A stretch of 64,000 nucleotides of DNA from positions 1,805,501 to 1,869,500 of the forward strand of contig OX463842.1 of assembly GCA_949825065.1 (NCBI GenBank), given 5' to 3'. Position numbers and translations under genes: made by a program. The stretch comes from Odontocerum albicorne. Its lineage: Eukaryota > Arthropoda > Insecta > Trichoptera > Odontoceridae. The notes under the pieces are model-generated. The model was not told where the DNA came from and ran no database searches. It saw nothing but the letters and a program-made list of their open reading frames with translations. The number at the start of each line of letters is the position of its first letter. Position 1 is the stretch's first letter. This document shows positions 42,775 through 53,345 of this stretch, in pieces.

Positions 42775-43178
42775 AAGTGTGAAAGATAAAGTAAAAGCGA
42801 CATATGGGGGAAAAATGAAAAATGGGTGCAAGTTTATGAATTCTGTTATTTAGGTAGTTTTCGTATTTAAACAGATGATGGAAGAGTCAAGAGGGATATC
42901 GAACGGTGTGTAGCTATAGAAAACAGAGTCAATGGAGCACTTAAACATGTATATTCGAACCAGACAGTATTAAAATCAACTAAGATAATAGTCCACAATA
43001 GTATTTTGTGGTCAACTTTGATATGGGAGTGAAACGTGAACGTGAAAAAAGACAAGTATGAGGTGTATAAATTTAGAAGAGGCTAAGGATATGTATTGAG
43101 ATAGGAAAGCATGACGCTCTGTCTTCTCTTCCTACCTCGACAAGAAAATGACGTGATGGTATGTTTGTACGTATGTTC
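42775..43178 (+). pseudogene. LINE C reverse-transcriptase region
   Basis: With one stop the frame gives WVQVYEFCYLGSFRI, then TDDGRVKRDIERCVAIENRV, NGALKHVYSNQTVLKSTKII and VHNSILWSTLIWE, matching the RT-to-C-terminus stretch (YLGS, DDG, ERR, KIxVHNS) of RTE-like elements. It then jumps to the 3' part (GTATTGAGATAGGAAAGCAT). Confidence 0.75.
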
Positions 43179-43838
43179 AATTCGGTACGTGCAAAAATAT
43201 GAAGACCAAAATCTAAATATATTGATTAATTCCGTTTTGTTAAAAGTTCAATTCATATAATGTGCTATTATTATTTTTGGTTAAATATAACAAAACAAGA
43301 AGAATATATAAGATGTTGGATCCTTTTAGCATTTATACTCCCAATTGATATGCATTGTATTACCGCTTTATTTAAAAATATCAAGAAAAAATCTTAAAAA
43401 ATGTACACTTTGTAAATAATTAAATTAAATTTCGTTTTGTTGTCGATTTTACCTTCGCAAAGAATACAAAAAACTTGAACATAAACAAAACGCTTTATGA
43501 AAAAAAACCTTTTGTATCCCTAGCATGTTTCTATTATCCGAGAAACTATCTTGTTACCAGGTGTAATGGTATATTTTTGACACATCACGTATGGTGAGGG
43601 CCCACCGGGATATTATCGTCCTTACAAGATATCTCTCTTACTTACAACCTGATATTGACAACTCAAACATATGTCCTTTGACAAACGAGCATCGCTGAGG
43701 AATTCCTTGTTCTCTGTTACGTAATTTCAGGGCCAGCGTTTAATTAGGTATAATATGTGCGGCTGACGAAGGTAGCCAATTTAAGGGATGTTTAATGTTA
43801 TTATTCAATAAAATCGTTAAAATGATTATCGTACATAC
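43179..43838. other. Non-repetitive stretch
   Basis: AT-rich to 43540. 43550-43800 is more complex, with TTAATTAGG and GTAATTTCAGGGCCAGCG, candidate conserved non-coding DNA. No gene. Confidence 0.4.
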
Positions 43839-43839
43839 A

Positions 43840-44110
43840 TGTTTACCCGTCGAGGAAGGCAGAGGGTAGAGAGCGCCAGACTGTCTTTTCTCAACACACA
43901 TCCTTTACCTCTTCCATATCTATACAACTCCTTCGGTTATTCGGTCATTCATTCGTTTAACATGTTCGAACCTCTTCAGAATGCTTTCCTTAATCTTATT
44001 CAGCACATCAACCTTAAGTTTACAATCTTCCTAGTGACTTTATGCCGTATTCTGTAATAATTTTTCAACCCATCTATTCTTCTCAGTGCACGCAGAATGG
44101 GCTAAGTAAT
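43840..44110 (-). pseudogene. LINE C fragment, inverted
   Basis: Minus strand shows GAGAAAAGACAGTCTGGCGC, GATATGGAAGAGGTAAAGGA and GATTAAGGAAAGCATTCTGA, with WFEH-like codons near 43985. Confidence 0.6.
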
Positions 44111-44905
44111 AAAATATCTTTTGAACCAGAGCTATCCTTTTTTTGGAGTTTAAAAAACATGACATTTTAACCAGGATTTGTGTAAATTTACTAATTGTGA
44201 AAATATAATTCTTGAAACCATTTTTTAGCTGGACGTAAGTTGGACTATGGTTTTATTTGAAAAATATTTCGTTCGTATGACATTTGTTTTTTCACAATCC
44301 TGTCAAGTTCCCTTTTTCTTTACTACAATGGTTCAATATATTCGTCTTACCTTGGTATTTTTTCTGCGGTTTTCTTACCAAAGACAAAAAATACCCCTCT
44401 ACTTTTATACCATTTGTGTAAAACTGTCCTTGTATTATTATTATTATATGATTTATTTCTCACACGGGGCGGTATATTCCTCACGTTGTCTCTGCGTAAT
44501 ATATCCAGGAGAGCATAAAGGATAACAGCCTCAACAGATCCTGAGACAGGTACATCCTTTTGTATTTAATCATTCAAATGTTTGAGGGTATTATCTGTTC
44601 TTGTACGCATTGAATGAGGCACCTGTGTCGACACAGGTATTTTATTTCATATCAAATGAGTACAAAAGAATGAGTTATTCTACTGTTAAGGTTGGCTTAA
44701 ATTATTTTCGGTTCCAATAACTCTTTAATACAAATGTGATCTCATAGACTTTAAATTTAATAAACCTTTTTTGTTATTTACCTTGTATGTTAAAGTTTTT
44801 TTATAAACATACTTCAACCCTTTTTTCACACATTTTTTTTAGAAAAAGATCTAGTTTTTTTAACAATTTTTCAAGCAAAATGATCTTGATTATTAACATG
44901 TGAAC
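44111..44905. other. AT-rich spacer
   Basis: A perfect 18-bp palindrome ACCTGTGTCGACACAGGT lies at about 44620-44640. No gene. Confidence 0.4.
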
Positions 44906-44908
44906 AAT

Positions 44909-45385
44909 TTAACCCTTCCTTCCCTGTAATGTGTAACTAGTACACATTGCTTCTAAAAACTTAAATATGTCTATAAATGTAATAAATACTGGGTTCATAT
45001 GTTAGGTATTCCTCCGTAGTACATTTACACATTGAATGAAAAAAATAATATTAATAATAGTTAGCACTTATCGGCCACATCAGAGATATTTTGTGAAAAT
45101 CGGGAATAAATTCACCAATACAATCAAACGTATGCCAGTGTGTGACGTAGGTAAATTCATTCTAAAAAAACCGGTATGGGTGAGGAAGCGACGCTATTCA
45201 CGTCTCACTCTCATTCTACTTCGGTATATGGGAACGCAAGAAATAGAATCTCAGCTCGCTCGGTTCTCTCGCTTCAATAGCTTTCGGGTAGCCATTTGAG
45301 ATGGTCACATCGCCGGTTTTGTGAACGTCGGCCGATGTTTTTTTTTTCATGTTTTCAGCAATTAAATTTCAATTATTATCACATT
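44909..45385 (+). mobile_element. TTAA-bounded MITE (family T), copy 5, right end lost
   Basis: Starts TTAACCCTTCCTTCCCTG and follows the family order to AATTAAATTTCAATTATTAT (about 45380), where it is cut and repeat I-like sequence begins. Confidence 0.85.
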
Positions 45386-45399
45386 TTCTATGGTTTCTC

Positions 45400-45605
45400 T
45401 TCAAACATGTTATTCTGAACATATGTAGATGCGGAAAGGTACCTTATCTTTTGACCGCAGCCACTTACTTCTTAACCTTACACTCAACTGATATACATAA
45501 TACTTTTAATCTATCAATAATAGTTCATTCAAGTCCCGAGGTGGAGCGCCCTTGAGGAGAGTGGCTTTCTAAATAGTGCAAGATAATTTCTCTTTTTATT
45601 ATTGA
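45400..45605 (+). repeat. Dispersed repeat I copy
   Basis: ACATATGTAGATGCGGAAAG, CAATAATAGTTCATTCAAGT, GCGCCCTTGAGGAGAGTGGC. It follows the truncated MITE directly. Confidence 0.6.
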
Positions 45606-45815
45606 TTTATTATATTATATTACACTATCTTTGTATATAAATAATCTGGATGTTTTTTTATAATGTGACAATCACTTACAACCAACTAATATATAAACTA
45701 GCCTTAAGTTAAAACTATACTGGAACACTTTTCAAAAAAGTCTGGATATCAACGGGAATCCAACCGTGCTGGATGGCGTCTCACCATTGAGGCCACACGG
45801 AGGACGTTTGTATAT
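45606..45815 (-). mobile_element. tRNA-derived SINE
   Basis: Tail at left (TATTACACTATCTTTGTATA, AATAATCTGGATG). Head at right on the minus strand: GTGTGGCCTCAATGGTGAGA with box B GGTTGGATTCCCGTTGAT. Confidence 0.7.
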
Positions 45816-45990
45816 TTTTGTAAAAAAAAAAAAAAACAAAATTAATTTAACAGCCTGCGTCATAGAATTGTTCGCACTAATTTTATGTACTTTCTTAAAT
45901 GTTTTTATGTAAAAGATAATGTAAAATTAATGATTTAAGGTTCATATGAACACTACACACAATCACTTCAATATGCGTAAAGTGAAATGT
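45816..45990. other. Spacer
   Basis: Nothing recognised. Confidence 0.3.
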
Positions 45991-45994
45991 ATGA

Positions 45995-46830
45995 TATCTA
46001 CAAAGAGTTTTTAGTAGTTCGTCTTCCTTTAGTAAGCTTTCTGAAGTTTTTCTAAACATGTGCAGATGTGGAGAAGTATTTAATATAATTATCGCAGTCA
46101 TCACCATCCTGACCATATCAGTCCAGGGTATCCGTAGCATTCTCCGGTGGATCCACATTTCGAAAGCTTCCAGTTGGATACGGTCAGAAACACAAGGGTT
46201 CTTTAAAGAGCCAAAGTTAATGGAAAGTGCTACGTTTGGTCAGTGTTATTGCATGGAGTGGAATCATGGACCCTCAAAGTTGGTAGTATGAACCGACTGG
46301 AAGCATTCGAAATGTGGATGCACCGGAGAATGCTACGGATACCCTGTACGGATATGGTCAGCAACACAAGGGTTCTTCAAAGAGCCAAAGTTGATAGAGA
46401 GTTGTTGACTTATATGAAATTCCGAAAGGTGTTCTATTTGGGGCATGTACTTAGAGGACCAAACTACAAATTACTGCACCTGATCATCCAAGGCAAAATG
46501 GAGGGTCGAAGAGGTGTTGGCAGGAAGCAAATCTCCTGGCTCCGCAATATATGTTACGTGATTGGACTGGTATTAGGATAATTGGATATCTTTTTTGGTC
46601 TGCCGGGGACAAAGATGCCTACTCTCAGGTGATATTCAACGTTGGGGGGACCTGACATGACACTGGGAAGTAGAACATCACCATCCTATTCTCACATTTA
46701 ACTTGTTTTTTTTTTTAATATTTTTTATCTATAAATAATAACATGTAATAGTGGAATTCAGATCAAGAGTGCCTTTAGGGTCAGTCTGTTCTCTAAACAG
46801 CGCTGTAGAAATGGTCATTTTATTATTATC
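45995..46830 (+). pseudogene. LINE D 3' region, rearranged, with repeat I
   Basis: 46243-46581 encodes LLHGVESWTLKVGSMNRLEA, FEMWMHRRMLRIPCTDMVSN, TRVLQRAKVDRELLTYMKFR and GKMEGRRGVGRKQISWLRNI, the C-terminal region of an RTE-like endonuclease/reverse transcriptase. Codons for WTGISI...LFWSAGDKDAYSQVIF follow across a frameshift. 46105-46175 is an inverted copy of 46299-46360, so part of the element was flipped. Repeat I pieces lie on both sides (46000-46085 and 46720-46830). Confidence 0.8.
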
Positions 46831-46892
46831 ATTAATATTTTTAGTATAAAAGGTGACTAAAATGTTGAAAACACCCATAGCTGATTTAATCT

Positions 46893-47225
46893 TTTTTTTA
46901 ATTCAAGTAAGTAATATATTGTACAAATATTGGTCAAGTCTTTACCTATATACACATTTATTACTTAACTAATCTTATTTATATATTATAATTTATGAAC
47001 TTGCTTAATCTTATTTTCCTACATGTCATTTTATTTTTATTTTTTACAATCTTAATCTAAATGATTTTTAGAAATAATTAACACCTACAACCTATTTATA
47101 ACTAGATAACAATTCTTACAACTAATTATTTAGTAAGAACAAGTCCACTCGTTCAGGTTACTTGTATTCCATCACATTCACTCAGACCTTGGTCGTCCCA
47201 GCTAATACTGTAGGTGGACTAGTCA
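46893..47225. repeat. Dispersed repeat H, copy 2
   Basis: Nearly identical to 870-1205 in the same orientation (shared AATAATTAACACCTACA, AGAACAAGTCCACTCGTTC). Right of TAGGTGGACTAGTCAG the two loci diverge. Confidence 0.8.
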
Positions 47226-47815
47226 GGCAACAGATAATGCTTCGGGAGCCTGTGCTTATAACGGAAGGGTAGGTCAGATTTACTCTCGTGAGCCCCCAGG
47301 GCAGCGACTAAGGGAATGCAGTGATTTTGTTGACTTTTATAGAACTTCACGGTTATCCAACTCACTATTAGTCTACAATTAGTCATGATTAAAAAAGTAA
47401 CGAATTACAATTAAAATAGTACAGTATATAATATTACCCATTTAATTTATCTATCACGTCTTCAACTTATTTTTATTAATATGGATATCTCAGATAATCA
47501 AGTTTTCAGAAATATCCATAGTTAAAAAAATTAATGTCCTGTGGATATAAATCATCGTTAAAAAGTTTGGACAGGGCCTATCGTTGGTGTCAGATTTCTG
47601 GTGAGAACATGATACGGTGGAAAATAGAAAATAGAAAACCAGAAGCCGTTAACAGTAATGGGAGGAGCTCAGACGGAGATGGGAGAGCATTGGGCACCCG
47701 CGGGAAGATTAGGCGCGGCTGGGGTTGGATGGTCAGCCCACATCCTCATCCGCCCTTTCTGTCCCTTTCGTAAGGGGTTTAGCACCTTTTCACTATTATC
47801 ATAATATTTTCATTA
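47226..47815. other. Non-repetitive stretch with open plus-strand frame
   Basis: 47534-47773 is open for 79 codons (LGTRGKIRRGWGWMVSPHPH near its end) with no known motif. Composition is balanced in 47570-47780. It could be retroelement or unique DNA. Confidence 0.35.
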
Positions 47816-47819
47816 AACA

Positions 47820-48250
47820 CATAATATCACAGTTGGGGTAAGCTGAGAGTATAGAGCGCCGGACTTTTCTATCTGAACATACATATTTTATGTCTTCTGC
47901 GTCTGTACACATTTTCGTAGAGCTCCTACAATTTCTTTCTCCTTTACATTTCCTTAAATATTTAACTTGACCCTTCTATACTTTTCTTGGTCTCCCTCTA
48001 CCACGTTTATCACTCACACTATTTCACATGCTCTAACTATCTCCAAGTGTTCTTCTTCACGTTACTTAACACATTACCTTTAAGTCCACATTCATACCTA
48101 ATTACTTATTTCCGTATTTTGTTATACATTATCCCCGACGTATTAATCTGAGTGTACATATTTTTACAACGTTTATTATGTTTTTCTCAGACTTGTTCCA
48201 CATTTCACTCCGATACATCAAACTTGGTACAAAGACACTGCCTGGTTCGA
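47820..48250 (-). pseudogene. LINE C 3' coding part, inverted
   Basis: Minus strand holds CCAAGTTTGATGTATCGGAG, GTGAAATGTGGAACAAGTCT, GTAGAGGGAGACCAAGAAAA and GTCCGGCGCTCTATACTCTC, in family order. Heavily mutated. Confidence 0.65.
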
Positions 48251-48379
48251 GTAAGTATCATAAAAAACAGTTTTGTTTAAAAGTATACTACAAACATTGG
48301 ACGAAATTGGTCCTTAAAGAAATAAAAGAAAAATTTTCTTAATTTTCCATGATATAAATTGAGACAAATAACACTTTTA

Positions 48380-49105
48380 TATTAAATGCGTCATATAAAT
48401 AGTAATAAATACGTAGGGTAGTAGAATGTAATACGAGTACATAAATGGTAAATAGTAAGAAATAGGTAGGGTGGTAGAATATAATACATTAATTGTAAAT
48501 AGTAATAAATGGGTAGGGTAGTAGAATATAATACATTAATTGTAAATGTAATAAAGAAGTATATTAGTAGAATATAATACATAAAATGTAAGTAGTAATA
48601 AAAAGGTAAGGTGGTAGAATATAATACATTAATTGTATTATAAATAGTAATAAATGGGTAGGGTAGTAGAATATAATACATTTATTGTATTATAAATAGT
48701 AATATGTAAATGGGTAGGTTAGTAGAATATAATACATTAATTGTATTATAAATAGTAATAAATGGGTAGGGTGGTATAATATAATACATTAATTGTATTA
48801 TAAATAGTAATAAATGGGTAGGGTAGTAGAATATAATACATTAATTGTATTATAAATAGTTATAAATAGGTAGGGTAGTAGAATATAATACATTGATTGT
48901 ATTATAAATAGTAATAAATGGGTAGGGTAGTAGAATATAATACATTAATTGTATTATAAATAGTAATAAATAGGTAGGGTAGTAGAATATAATACATTAA
49001 TTGTAAATAGTAATAAATAGGTAGGGTAGTAGAATATAATACATTTGTTGTAAATAGTAAAAAATAGGAAGGATAGTTGAATACAATACATTAATTGTAA
49101 GTTGC
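48380..49105. repeat. Minisatellite, 47-52 bp unit
   Basis: About 14 tandem units built on AATAGTAATAAATGGGTAGG then GTAGTAGAATATAATACATT and AATTGTA with or without TTAT. Open frames on the minus strand (YYILPPYLF repeated) are by-products. Confidence 0.95.
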
Positions 49106-50360
49106 ATATTTTAAAAATATCCAACTCTAATTTTTTTTTTGAATTACGAAAATAATAGTTATTCACTGAGTTTAAAAATAAAATTTATTGACCAAATTAT
49201 ACTTAAAGTGAATAAGGGGAGAATAATTAATATTTGTACTCAAACAAAAAAGCATTACAATCGAATAAATTGTCACTTCGTAAAAAAAAATTATGCAGAA
49301 TATGCACGGTTGGGAATCAGTGGCGTCACATGCAAATATTCAGTAAATTTTGAGATTTTTTTGTTTTAACTTTTAGCGCCCTTATAGTTGATAATGGACA
49401 TGCTATAAAATAAGTGTATAATTTTTTTTTTAAATATTCCCTTTAGTATGTTCTAACATGTATCTATCCCTTGCTTAATAATGATTGGCATAAAACTACC
49501 ATCTAAACCTTCATCCAAAAGCTTACCTAATAAAAATAAACATTTAATCTTAAAATATTTTCAATTCGAAGCGTTTATTATTCGAAGCGTTTATTAATAA
49601 AAATAAATTCAGTAAATTCCCTGTACGTAGATATATAAATAACATAGTTTAATTCGCGACTTTATTTCTAGGCGAAATATTTTGTGGTTTTTATTGTTTA
49701 ATTTGTGATTAAAACGAGAGAAAAAAAATATTCATTTTTTTCTACGTAAGAAGAAATTTTCTTAAAACATAATTTATAAAAAAAACACAGGTTATTTCAA
49801 GTGGAAACACAATTTATATGGATCCGTTAGTTGTCTTTCATTTGTCGTATCCCAAGTAGGATTTGCCTGTACCTTATTGAGGAGATTTTTTTTAATATCT
49901 AATTTTAACGTATCAGTACTGAAACAAGGATTTTTTAGAAATATATAATTAATACAGTTAAAAAATTTAAACAAATAATACTTATTTTGACAAAATCATA
50001 AATATTATGCCATTTTTATTGAACGTTTTGTTTTTGGTTCAGGAGAACACTTACATGAAATTGATTAACGTAATCACACAAAACAAATAAATTATAAATA
50101 ATACTAAGGGATGAAATTCCAATAATCATTGTTTATCTAATACACCCTTTAACTCTGACAGTGTTGAGCTAAATATGTCCACAAGAATCCACGAAATCAC
50201 CTCAAAATGATATTATTAACCACGAGACATGAAATTGAAGTGAGTTGCTGACCGCTGTGTAGGTGGGCCAATGTCCCACCTAGTTCATGTCACATAATAT
50301 CCATAGCCATGTACTTGGGTATACAACCATTCGACTAAAACATAGGAATATAGTTATACA
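49106..50360. other. AT-rich stretch with a LINE B scrap
   Basis: 49790-49890 (minus) has the CAAATGAAAGACAACTAACG and AAGGTACAGGCAAATCC motifs of LINE B. TTCGAAGCGTTTATTA occurs twice at 49566-49597. No gene. Confidence 0.45.
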
Positions 50361-51112
50361 TACGAGGGTGGTCCCAGAAGTACCCGACCTGACGTATAGA
50401 TGGCGGTTGTTGCTTTAAAAAAATGGTAGAAAGTACTTAACTTATAAAGCTTAAGTTTCAAGTTTTAAGACGCTACGTTGTTTAGTATTTGTTTGGCAGC
50501 CATCAATAGTGAACGCTCTCAGTGAATTTGTAAACATGGAAAAAATTGGTCATCGTTATGTGATACAATACTTTCATTTGAAAGGTCTAAGTCCAACCAA
50601 TATCAAAGTCGAGCTAGATTCTACTCTGGGGGAGTCTGCTCCTTCGTTTACAACAGTAAAATATTGGGTGGTAGAGTTTAAACGAGGCCGTACGAGCTGC
50701 CAAGACGAATATCGCAGTGGTCTACCAAATGAGGTGACCACGCCAGAAATGGTAAAGAAAATCTACAAAATGGTATTGGATGACCGTCGATTGAAAGTGC
50801 GCGAGCTAGCAGACATGGTAGACATTTCAAAAAGTGCGGTACATCGCATATTGACTGAAAATTTGGACATGAGAACATGAGCTGTGCGCAAGATAGGTGC
50901 CGCGTTTGCTCACAATGGAACAAAAACAGCGCCGTGAGGATGTTTCAATCGAGTATTTGGCGATGTTTCACAGCAATAAAGCTGAGTTTTTGAGTCGATT
51001 CATAACCATGGATGAAACATGGGTCCATCACTTCGCAAGAAATAAAAATATTTTTTCCCAAATTTTTCGTGTTTTCTTTGTTAGGTCGGGTACTTTTGGG
51101 ACTACCCTCGTA
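50361..51112 (+). mobile_element. Internally deleted mariner with both ends and TA duplication
   Basis: Left end CGAGGGTGGTCCCAGAAGTA then CCCGACCT (50363-50390). The right end is its near-perfect complement (51083-51110), with TA on both sides (50361-50362, 51111-51112). It holds the 5' half of a transposase gene, after which the sequence jumps to the right end. Length about 750 bp against about 1.3 kb for intact relatives. Confidence 0.92.
50536..51050 (+). pseudogene. Mariner transposase, N-terminal two-thirds with one frameshift
   Basis: Starts at MEKIGHRYVIQYFHLKGLSP. Both HTH motifs are present: SAPSFTTVKYWVVEFKRGR, and MVDISKSAVHRILTENLDM, then a stop at 50878. Coding resumes out of phase at PRLLTMEQKQRREDVSIEYL and AMFHSNKAEFLSRFITMDET WVHHF. 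The first catalytic Asp (ITMDETW) is kept. The other two lie in the deleted part. Non-functional. Confidence 0.9.
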
Positions 51113-51635
51113 TGTTAATTCTCACACTAAAACTGCCCTCAGTATTATTGGGACGTAGATATGGAAAAGGACGCTACCCATAAAGGACACAATTTATTTA
51201 GCTTATTTAACGTTTTCCCTGTCAGACATGGAGTAAGTACTGAGTACCTGTAGGCTAGATTAATTACAACATTTTTTTAACGTTATAATAAGTAAAACGT
51301 TAATTACTCACGGTTTGTTGACGTACTGTTACGTTTTATGTTTCTTTTTAGTAAAATTAAATGTTTTTTTTTTAGTATCGTTAAATTAACTTCAGGGTTA
51401 TCGCTGCACTGAGAAATGTTAACCTTACAATTCAATACATTTACTCCATTTCATTATTTACATATAACAAATTTCATTCATGTATAACTGACATATTATC
51501 ACTAAGGTAAAAGGGATGATTGTTAATCTTGTATAAACAAATGTGTTCAATATAAGAACAAAAGAATATTAAACTAGGATTAAAATTCACAATTTAAAAA
51601 GAAGACTTTCACGACACACGAGATAAATTATGCTA
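51113..51635. other. AT-rich spacer
   Basis: Nothing recognised. Confidence 0.4.
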
Positions 51636-51636
51636 A

Positions 51637-51738
51637 AAAAATATTGGGACATAAAAATATTGGGACGCCAAAATATTGGGACGCAAAAATATTGGGACGC
51701 AAAAACATTGGCACGCAAAAATATTGGGACGCAAAAAG
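51637..51738. repeat. 16-bp tandem array (AAAAATATTGGGACGC)
   Basis: About six units of AAAAATATTGGGACGC with few changes. No spacers between units, so not CRISPR-like. Confidence 0.95.
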
Positions 51739-51844
51739 ACTAATAAATTATGAGGATTCATATTTAAAAAAAAATGCTGACAAATGAGTATAATGACTAT
51801 CAAACGGACTACATTGGAATAATTACAATATTTCGATCAAAAAT

Positions 51845-52360
51845 AATCTTATTTAGTTATTTAATACTTTTATTGTAAATACAATCTGGCGGGCTTATTG
51901 CCAGGTGGCAATCTCTTCCAGCCGACGAGACAAAAGTAAATGAAGCAAGTTACTTGGTCGCATAAATCATTCAAATGACTATCCATCTCCATGAAATCCA
52001 TAAACATATACGTGAGCACATGCCCACGAACCCCACAAAGACGGACAATCACCCGAACATTCTTTTTCATATAAAGTGAGATATTATCGATCAAAAGGAA
52101 ATGAAGAAATGGTGGAAAGGAAAAGAAAAATCAGGAATGAAACACGTTATTTACTGACTAGAAATTAAGAGGTTTTTCAGTCGCTTCTTAAAGCATGCCA
52201 AGGACGGAGCGAGTCTTGTATTAGTTTGTAACTGATTCCACAGTCTCACTGCATGGATAGCAAAGGACGACGTAAAAAAAGAGGAGCGGTGAACTGGAAA
52301 GGCCAATAGACAATCTCTGTTTGAGCGTAGCGCTAATCCATGATTGGAAAGACGCTGAAT
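51845..52360 (-). pseudogene. LINE A 3' end
   Basis: Tail at left (TTTAATACTTTTATTGTAAA, ATCTGGCGGGCTTATTGCCA). The 3' UTR has CGTGAGCACATGCCCACGAA, then minus-strand codons for LAFPVHRSSFFTSSFAIHAV. Close to the copy at 7345-7890. Confidence 0.85.
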
Positions 52361-52724
52361 ATTTTAGGCAACATCTTAGCAAGTGACAAAAATATTTATA
52401 ATCTTCTACAGAAATGATAGTTTAAATTATATTAAATGTAAAATAAAGTTAACCATATCTCAAATTGGTAATAAAAGTTCGACAACATGAACGTGGATAT
52501 AACCACAATTGTCTGTACGGTACGGATTAATTATGCGGATAATTTCATCCTTTGCATTGAAACGGTTAAAATTTACCTTAATTATTTATGTCAAATATAA
52601 AATAAGATTAATAAATGATGCATGTCTTTATTACGACTTAAAAAGTATTCAATTCCAATGCATACTCGTATAATGCGTCACGATGCGCCGCTGGTTCCAC
52701 GAATATTAAAAAAAAAAATATATG
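52361..52724. other. Spacer
   Basis: Nothing recognised. Confidence 0.35.
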
Positions 52725-52830
52725 GGTTATATCTTATTTTACATATTTTTATGGTTGGAAGAAATTGCCGCATAAAATAAAGCCCGCCAGATGTAACATG
52801 TTTAGCCCTGTACTCAAAAGAATGAAAATA
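52725..52830 (+). mobile_element. SINE/LINE A-type 3' tail
   Basis: TATGGTTGGAAGAAATTGCC, AAAGCCCGCCAGATGTAACA and ACTCAAAAGAATGAAAAT. The head is missing, so SINE and LINE A cannot be told apart. Confidence 0.6.
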
Positions 52831-52949
52831 AATAAACATTTTCACTTATATGCCTTATTGTCAGTTTGTAATACAAGTATAAATATGTGTCTGAAAGAAA
52901 TGGAGAGGTAGGTGATGGTAAAAACGGATTTTTTAAGACGGATTTGTGT

Positions 52950-53345
52950 TCAAATCGTCTAATTTATTCTGAAATGGCAAATCATTGTCACCGTGAAAAC
53001 CATACATTTTATATCGATGATGCCAAATTCTCACATATCAGAAGTAACGGAAATAAATTGGCCCTAGAAATTTCTAAGCCAGTGCATCGAGGTGAACATC
53101 GAGGAAATACATATATCCCAAGAATCTCTCCGCTGCTCGCCGAGGTTGTCTCATACGTCCATCAACCCCCAGTCCCCAACCCGAATATTTACCGTTAGAA
53201 GCGCGTATCTCGGTACCAGTTTGAACATAATTCAGTTTTTATTGTGCTTCCCTGATGATGAGATGAAAGCCTTGAAACCGGTAGGGTTATGCCGTTACAA
53301 CAAGTGGAATAAACAGTGTTTGATAAAACAAATTACAGTGTCTTT
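52950..53345 (+). pseudogene. Penelope-like element C-terminal end and terminal repeat
   Basis: Frame with LIYSEMANHCHRENHTFYID, DAKFSHIRSNGNKLALEISK and YIPRISPLLAEVVSYVHQPP, matching residues 81 onward of the copy at 38833-39378. The GIY-YIG core itself is cut off. It is followed by CTGATGA (53252-53258), GAAAC (53274-53278) and the GGTTATGCCGTTAC...AAACAGTGTTTGAT terminal repeat. Confidence 0.8.

Noticed and set aside
46243..46581. Host protein with MNRLEAFEMWMHRRMLRI
   Set aside because: It is the C-terminal part of an RTE-like retrotransposon, with a second decayed copy at 12338-12715.
48391..49166. Hydrophobic repeat proteins (YYILPPYLF units) as membrane proteins
   Set aside because: The frames are made by the minisatellite unit.
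51637..51738. CRISPR array
   Set aside because: Units are directly adjacent with no spacers, and the setting is eukaryotic.
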